DNA from: Rhizobium sp. BK316
GTDB lineage: Bacteria; Pseudomonadota; Alphaproteobacteria; Rhizobiales; Rhizobiaceae
Direction of reading: 5' to 3'
Length of the DNA: 64,000 bases
Assembly: GCF_014193695.1 (NCBI RefSeq)
Contig: NZ_JACHZR010000002.1
Span: forward strand, 496,001 to 560,000
In this document: one piece after another, positions 59,073-64,000 of the stretch
How positions within the stretch are numbered: position 1 is the first letter of the stretch
Layout of the letters: each line of letters begins with the position of its first letter
The notes under the pieces: model-generated
The model's input: the letters and a program-made list of their open reading frames with translations, nothing else
Told to the model about the DNA's origin: nothing
Database searches by the model: none
Position numbers and translations under genes: made by a program

Positions 59073-61625
59073 TTAGCCTGCCGTCTTGCGCGGCTGGCCT
59101 GCGTCCGGCGGAATGATTTCGACGGCTGCGTCGTTGGAAGCCGCAACCGCCTTGGCATGGCGGCGGCGCCAGTCGCCGAGGAAGAGCAGGATCGGCGCCG
59201 CAATGAAGACCGAGGATGCAGCGGCGACGAGAATGCCGAAGACCATCGGTATCGCGAAGCTTTCAACCGCGCTGCCGCCCCAGATCGCCATCGGCAACAG
59301 GGCAAGGAAGGCCGTCGCGTTGGTGTAGAGGCTTCGTGCCAACGTCTCGTTGATCGATTTGTCGATGATCTCACGCAGCGGCATCGACTTGTAGAGGCGC
59401 ATGTTCTCACGCATGCGGTCGTAAACGACCACCTTGTCGTTCACCGAGTAGCCGACCAGCGTCAGGATCGCCGCGATTGCCGTCAGGTTGAAGTCCAGCC
59501 CCGTCAGCGCGAAGAAGCCGATCGCCTTGGTCACATCGAGTATGAGGGTGACGATGGCGCCGACTGCGAACGGCCATTCGAAGCGGTACCAGATGTAGAA
59601 CAGCATCGCCAGGCTGGCGATGACGACCGACAGGATGCCGGCCCAGGCAAGCTCGCCACTGACCTTCGGGCCGATGACGTCGGTGCCGGTGACGGTCGCT
59701 GACGGGTCGATCTTGACGATCTCAGCCTTGAGCTTGGTGACGGCTGCCGTCTGGGCTTCTTCGCCACCGTCCTGGCGCTGCGCGCGCACCAGCATGGTGT
59801 TGTTGTCGCCGAAGGACTGCAGCGCCACTTCGCCGAGGCCGAGGCCATTCAGACCCTCGCGGAAGCGGCCGAGATCGGCAGCGTCCTGTGTCTTCACCGA
59901 CATCTGGATACCACCGCGGAAGTCGACGCCGTAGTTGAGGCCCGGATAAATGAAGAGGGCGATCGAAGCGATCGACAGCAGCGCGGAAACGGTAACGCCG
60001 AAGAACCGCGCCTTCATGAACTCGATATGCTTGTCGTAGGGGCTGAAGAAGGGGAACAGCGGCTTGATGTTGATCGTCTTCAGCTTACGGCGGCGGGTGA
60101 TCTCGATCATCGTGACGCGCACGAAGGCGACCGAGGTGAACATCGAGATGATCAGGCCGAGCGCCATGGTCACCGCAAAGCCGCGAACCGGGCCGGAGCC
60201 GAACCAGAACAGGATGGCCGCAGCGATCAGCGCCGTCATGTTGCCGTCGATGATAGTCGAGTAGGCGCGGCGGAAGCCGGTGTCGATGGCCGCAAAGGCG
60301 CTCTTGCCCTTGCGCGTCTCTTCACGGATGCGTTCGTTGATCAGGACGTTCGCGTCGACCGCGAGGCCGATGCCGAGCACGACGCCGGCGATGCCGGGCA
60401 GGGTCAATGTCGCGCCGACAAGCGTCAGCGCCGAGAAGGTCAGGATCGTGTGGATGAGAAGCGCAGTGTTCGCGAGGATGCCCCATGCACCGTAGAGCAC
60501 GAAGATGAAGCCGGCGACGAGCACGAAGCCGACGATACCGGCATAGAGGCCCATGCGGATCGCATCCGCTCCGAGGTCGGCGCCGACGGTGCGCTCTTCG
60601 ATCACGGTCAGCTTGGCGGGCAGGGCGCCGGCACGCAGCATGGCCGCCAGCGTGTTGGCGCTGTCGGTGGTGAAGTTGCCGGAGATCTGGCCCGAACCAC
60701 CGGTGATCGGCTCGCGGATGACAGGTGCGCTCAGCACTTTGTCGTCAAGCACGATCGCGAAGGGATTGCCGACGTTCTGGCGGGTGATATCAGCAAAGCG
60801 GGTCGCACCGGCGCTGTCGAAGCGGAAGGTGACGACCGGCTGCTGGCTTTGGTCGAAGCTGACGCGGGCATCCGAGAGGCGGTCGCCGGAAATCTCGACG
60901 CGATCGAGAACCGGATAGGAGTTGCCTTCGTCATCCTTCATGATCGTCACACCCGGACCGGCCTGGCCGTTCGGGGCGAGCATGTGGAAGGACATTTTGG
61001 CAGTAGAGCCGAGAAGTTCGCGAAGGCGGGACGGATCCTGGGCGCCCGGAAGCTGCACGAGAATGCGGTTGGCGCCGATGCGCTGGATCGTCGGCTCGGC
61101 AACGCCGACCTGGTCGACGCGCTGGCGGATGACTTCAAGGCTCTGCGCGACCGCATTGTCGACATTGGTTGCAATACCGGCCGGCGAGAAGCCGATAGTG
61201 ATATTGCCGCCGTCGGCCGTGACCGCAAGGTCGGATTGGCCGGCACTGATGCCGCTGGAGATCACGTTGCCAAGGGTGCGAAGCTGGGTGACGGCCGCAT
61301 CGCTCTGCGACGGGTCGGCGAGCGAGACAACGATGTTGTTGTTGTTGCGGACGACAGATTTCGGCTGGATATTCTTTTCACGCAATACGCGGCGTGCGTC
61401 CTGCAGGAGCGAATTCAGGCGCTCCTTGGTGAGGTCGGCTTCGTCCACCTCAAGCACGAGATGCGAGCCGCCACGAAGGTCGAGGCCAAGGGAGACCTGG
61501 CTGTGCGGCAGCCAGGAGGGGATACGCTGCAGCACGCTCTGCGGCAGCGCGTTCGGCAGGGCGATCAACAGGCCGAGCACGATGATCACCGTATAGGTGA
61601 ACACCAGCCATGGTGAATTGCGCAT
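59073..61625 (-). CDS. secDF: Protein translocase subunit SecDF (fused)
   Basis: 850 residues, SecD and SecF in one chain. The SecD part (about 1-510) has the first span and VSLGLDLRGGSHLVLEVD, the periplasmic P1 region, and the six-span block with AGVVLGIGLAVDANVLINERIREE. SecF (about 540-830) has YGVDFRGGIQMSVK, and AILTLVGYSVNDKVVVYDRMREN. It helps pull proteins out of SecYEG using the proton gradient and forms a complex with YajC. Fused forms occur in many alphaproteobacteria. It precedes a strong terminator. Confidence 0.95.
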   Translation of the reverse strand: MRNSPWLVFTYTVIIVLGLLIALPNALPQSVLQRIPSWLPHSQVSLGLDLRGGSHLVLEVDEADLTKERLNSLLQDARRVLREKNIQPKSVVRNNNNIVVSLADPSQSDAAVTQLRTLGNVISSGISAGQSDLAVTADGGNITIGFSPAGIATNVDNAVAQSLEVIRQRVDQVGVAEPTIQRIGANRILVQLPGAQDPSRLRELLGSTAKMSFHMLAPNGQAGPGVTIMKDDEGNSYPVLDRVEISGDRLSDARVSFDQSQQPVVTFRFDSAGATRFADITRQNVGNPFAIVLDDKVLSAPVIREPITGGSGQISGNFTTDSANTLAAMLRAGALPAKLTVIEERTVGADLGADAIRMGLYAGIVGFVLVAGFIFVLYGAWGILANTALLIHTILTFSALTLVGATLTLPGIAGVVLGIGLAVDANVLINERIREETRKGKSAFAAIDTGFRRAYSTIIDGNMTALIAAAILFWFGSGPVRGFAVTMALGLIISMFTSVAFVRVTMIEITRRRKLKTINIKPLFPFFSPYDKHIEFMKARFFGVTVSALLSIASIALFIYPGLNYGVDFRGGIQMSVKTQDAADLGRFREGLNGLGLGEVALQSFGDNNTMLVRAQRQDGGEEAQTAAVTKLKAEIVKIDPSATVTGTDVIGPKVSGELAWAGILSVVIASLAMLFYIWYRFEWPFAVGAIVTLILDVTKAIGFFALTGLDFNLTAIAAILTLVGYSVNDKVVVYDRMRENMRLYKSMPLREIIDKSINETLARSLYTNATAFLALLPMAIWGGSAVESFAIPMVFGILVAAASSVFIAAPILLFLGDWRRRHAKAVAASNDAAVEIIPPDAGQPRKTAG

Positions 61626-61719
61626 GTTTTAAGTCCTTGGATAACGCTTGGGCCGGCGCAACCGCGCTGCGGCATGTCTACATGTCTATTGGATCAGAAG
61701 CGCCCGAAGGCGACGTGAT

Positions 61720-62097
61720 TCAGGCAACCTGCGGCGGTGCTCGGGGCTGGTGAGCCCCGGCCACGACAGGGCGCAGCGGGGCCTCGAATTCAGGGGCCGG
61801 AGCGGCTTGGCGCCAGTTGGCGAATTGCAGTGCGGGTGCGGCATTCAGCGATGCCGGGCCGGCATCGTGGAGCTGCTGCTTCGGCGCCACCTTGCGGTCG
61901 CTGATCAGCAGGCCGCGAATGGCATCGCGCGCAGTCACCTGCGTCTGCTGCGAATCCCGGCTGGAGGAAGACAGGCTGTTCGGCGCCGATGAAGGGCCGA
62001 TGACGATATTGCCACCGAAGAGCAGGCCAAGATAGGCGACGATCGCAACGACGACGGAAGCGGCAATACGGCTTGCCAGACGGCGCTCTTCCAGCAC
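61720..62097 (-). CDS. Small hypothetical membrane protein
   Basis: About 125 residues with one membrane span (IAASVVVAIVAYLGLLFGG) near the N-terminus and a low-complexity periplasmic tail rich in Ala, Pro and Ser. No known domain. The start is uncertain: GTG at 62097 with GGGGAGACG just before it, or TTG at 62139. It lies between the antiporter and secDF on the same strand, with gaps of 57 and 94 bases. Confidence 0.6.
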   Translation of the reverse strand: MLEERRLASRIAASVVVAIVAYLGLLFGGNIVIGPSSAPNSLSSSSRDSQQTQVTARDAIRGLLISDRKVAPKQQLHDAGPASLNAAPALQFANWRQAAPAPEFEAPLRPVVAGAHQPRAPPQVA

Positions 62098-62154
62098 CGT
62101 CTCCCCTGTCTCTGCGATTTCACTCCCAAATCGGCTCAAAGGCGCGGCAATCTC

Positions 62155-63978
62155 TCATTCTCTTTCAGGCGGAGGCTCCACCGACGGCACGATTGTACCA
62201 GCCGAAGGTCCGTCTTCATAGGGTCCACTGTCATGATGCACTTGAGCGAGCCGGTCAACCATGCCAAGCGCAATTTCCCGCTCGCCCATGATCACAGTGT
62301 CGGCGCCGTATTGCCGCAGTTCGTCCACCTCAGCGTCGGAATGGGCACGTGCGACGATCAGGATCGATGGATTGATGGTGCGGCCCTGCTCGGCGATGCG
62401 ACAGGCTTCGAAAGCGTTCGGAATGGCGATGACGAGGCTGCGCGCGCCGGCGAGATTGGCGAGGTCGAGCGTTTCGCGGACGACAGCATTGCCCGAGAGC
62501 ACTTCGGTACCCTGGCTCCGCAGTTCGGTAATGCGCTTGTCGGAATCCTCGATGACGAGGAAAGGCGTGCCCGATGACTTGAGATTCTGGCCGACAATGC
62601 TACCGACGCGGCCATAACCGACGAGGATCGCATGGCCGCTGAGAGCGGTCGGATGGACGTGGTCCGTATCGGCCTGTTCCTCTGTATGCGTGAGCCCGGT
62701 ATCGGCTGCCGGAGCAACTGCTTCCGGCGCCGGCTCTTCGTGCTTGGATCGTTCCAGCAATGGCCGCATACGGTCGCACACGAAGAAGAGCAGCGGGTTG
62801 AGAATGATCGAGATGATTGCGCCGGCAAGGATCAGGTCGCGCCCTTCCGCCGGCAACAGACCGAGTTCGACGCCGAGCGCGGCAAGGATGAAGGAGAATT
62901 CACCGATCTGCCCGAGACTCGCCGAAATCGTCAGCGCCGTGCTGACCGGCTTTTTGAAAAGAAGGACGATCAGGAAGGCGGCGACCGATTTGCCGATAAT
63001 GATGATGAAGATGGTCGCCAGAACCGGCAGAGGCCGTTCGATCAGGATATTCGGATCGAAGAGCATGCCGACGGAAACGAAGAAGAGTACGGCGAAAGCA
63101 TCGCGAAGCGGCAGGCTTTCCTGGGCGGCGCGGTGGCTGAGTTCGCTTTCGGAGAGAACCATGCCGGCAAAGAAGGCACCGAGCGCCAGCGACACGCCGA
63201 AAAGCTTGGACGCTCCGAAGGCGACGCCGAGCGCGATTGCCAGCACGCCGAGACGGAAGAGTTCGCGCGAACCGGTATGAGCGATGCGGTGCATGGTCCA
63301 GGGGATGAGCTTGCGGCCGAAGACCAGCATCAGGGCGACGAACAGAGCCACTTTGACCAGTGTCATGGCGATAATGCCGCCGACGCCGAGATCGAGGCCG
63401 AAAAGCCGGTTGAGGCCCGCGGAGAGAGGCTCGACCGGGCCATGACCATCGCCGGTGATGCTGGCGGCTGCCGGGATGAGAACCAGCGCGAGCACCATGG
63501 CAAGGTCTTCGACGATCAGCCATCCGACGGCGATACGCCCACGCTCTGTCTCGATGAGACGCCGCTCCTGCAGGGCTTTCAGGAGCACGACCGTCGAGGC
63601 GACTGAAAGCGCTAGGCCGAACACGAGGCTGCCGCCCGTCGGCCACCCCATGAAAGCGCCAAGACCCCAGCCGAGCAGTGTGGCAAAGCCGATCTGCACA
63701 ACCGCACCCGGCACCGCGATGCCGCGCACGGAAAGCAGGTCCTTGAGGGAGAAATGCAGGCCGACGCCGAACATAAGCAGGATGACGCCGATTTCCGCAA
63801 GCTCAGGCGCAAGGCTCTGATCTGCAACGAAACCCGGCGTATGCGGACCAACGAGAACGCCTGCGACGAGATATCCGACGAGAGGAGGCAGGCGCAGGCG
63901 ATTGGCGATCGCGCCCAGGATAAATGCCAGCACGAGGCCGCCGACGATCGTCGAAATCAAAGGCGTATCGTGGGGCAT
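62155..63978 (-). CDS. Cation/proton antiporter, YbaL/KefB type, with TrkA-N domain
   Basis: 607 residues. About 12 membrane spans form the sodium/proton-exchanger fold (LPPLVGYLVAGVLVGPHTPGF, LMFGVGLHFSLKDLL, and SLALGAFFAGMVLSESELSH). After a Glu-rich linker (about 420-445) the cytosolic NAD-binding TrkA-N domain begins: HAILVGYGRVGSIVGQNLK with Asp in VIEDSDKR. Transport of K+ or Na+ is gated by NAD(H) or glutathione adducts. The order matches YbaL; true KefB has a glutathione-binding loop not evident here. GGGAGAGAG precedes ATG. Confidence 0.92.
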   Translation of the reverse strand: MPHDTPLISTIVGGLVLAFILGAIANRLRLPPLVGYLVAGVLVGPHTPGFVADQSLAPELAEIGVILLMFGVGLHFSLKDLLSVRGIAVPGAVVQIGFATLLGWGLGAFMGWPTGGSLVFGLALSVASTVVLLKALQERRLIETERGRIAVGWLIVEDLAMVLALVLIPAAASITGDGHGPVEPLSAGLNRLFGLDLGVGGIIAMTLVKVALFVALMLVFGRKLIPWTMHRIAHTGSRELFRLGVLAIALGVAFGASKLFGVSLALGAFFAGMVLSESELSHRAAQESLPLRDAFAVLFFVSVGMLFDPNILIERPLPVLATIFIIIIGKSVAAFLIVLLFKKPVSTALTISASLGQIGEFSFILAALGVELGLLPAEGRDLILAGAIISIILNPLLFFVCDRMRPLLERSKHEEPAPEAVAPAADTGLTHTEEQADTDHVHPTALSGHAILVGYGRVGSIVGQNLKSSGTPFLVIEDSDKRITELRSQGTEVLSGNAVVRETLDLANLAGARSLVIAIPNAFEACRIAEQGRTINPSILIVARAHSDAEVDELRQYGADTVIMGEREIALGMVDRLAQVHHDSGPYEDGPSAGTIVPSVEPPPERE

Positions 63979-64000
63979 CGCTCTCTCCCGGTCTGGAAAT

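Noticed and set aside
60027..61616. Long plus-strand frame opposite secDF
   Set aside because: The translation is Asp/Arg/Gln-rich low complexity typical of antisense reading of a membrane protein.
1..64000. CRISPR arrays, prophage or insertion sequences
   Set aside because: No regularly spaced repeats, integrase, transposase or phage structural genes were found; only short intergenic palindromes and one tRNA scar.

Overview
The window is ordinary-GC, densely coded chromosome from an alphaproteobacterium of the Rhizobium type (R. etli / R. leguminosarum relatives are the best guess). The evidence is the gene block murA, DUF2948, hisD, UPF0262, low-molecular-weight phosphatase, infA, maf, yacG, tRNA-Phe; a PodJ-type polarity protein; a NolR-like ArsR regulator; a Ku/LigD end-joining set with two ku genes; a fused SecDF; and several short palindromic intergenic repeats typical of rhizobia. 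No prophage, insertion sequence, CRISPR array, rRNA or plasmid function was seen.

Layout. 1-1.7 kb: TauE/SafE permease overlapping a secreted partner protein that runs off the left edge. 1.9-5.6 kb: podJ. 5.9-8.3 kb: small metabolic and repair genes on the minus strand (glyoxalase-fold protein, an SDR with an altered active site, a Tag-like glycosylase, an unknown). 8.4-13.9 kb: a beta-oxidation operon (acyl-CoA dehydrogenase, thiolase, FadB) behind a perfect 22-base palindrome. 14-18.8 kb: two ArsR-type regulators, an SRPBCC protein, a luciferase-like monooxygenase, a frameshifted MFS transporter and its divergent TetR regulator. 18.8-22.3 kb: a giant transporter-histidine kinase hybrid. 22.5-29.7 kb: mscL, an aminotransferase, a peptidase E-like protein, a structured mini-transcript with a 24-codon frame, galE, a GGDEF-EAL protein and a 3-hydroxyisobutyryl-CoA hydrolase. 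29.7-33.7 kb: a UvrD-type helicase, small envelope proteins and tRNA-Thr.

33.9-40 kb is the conserved housekeeping block ending in tRNA-Phe. About 440 bases beyond this tRNA lies a decayed copy of its 3' half, the mark of a past integration event, and right after it starts the DNA end-joining cluster (ku, ligD, ku, DUF2188). 45-50 kb holds an OsmC protein, an FAD/NAD(P) protein, an EamA transporter and a large membrane protein. 50-59 kb is a signalling district: a tight operon of membrane histidine kinase, CheY-like regulator and REC-kinase-REC protein, flanked by two more single-domain regulators, a LuxR-type regulator and a kinase with no sensor domain. 59-64 kb carries secDF, a small membrane protein and a YbaL/KefB-type antiporter.

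The items most worth a second look are the structured mini-transcript at 25.06-25.19 kb, the possible 89-base folded RNA at 56.64-56.73 kb, the signalling district, the tRNA-Phe scar beside the Ku-LigD-Ku genes, and two gene ends that run into intergenic repeats. All calls come from reading the sequence; no database search was possible.
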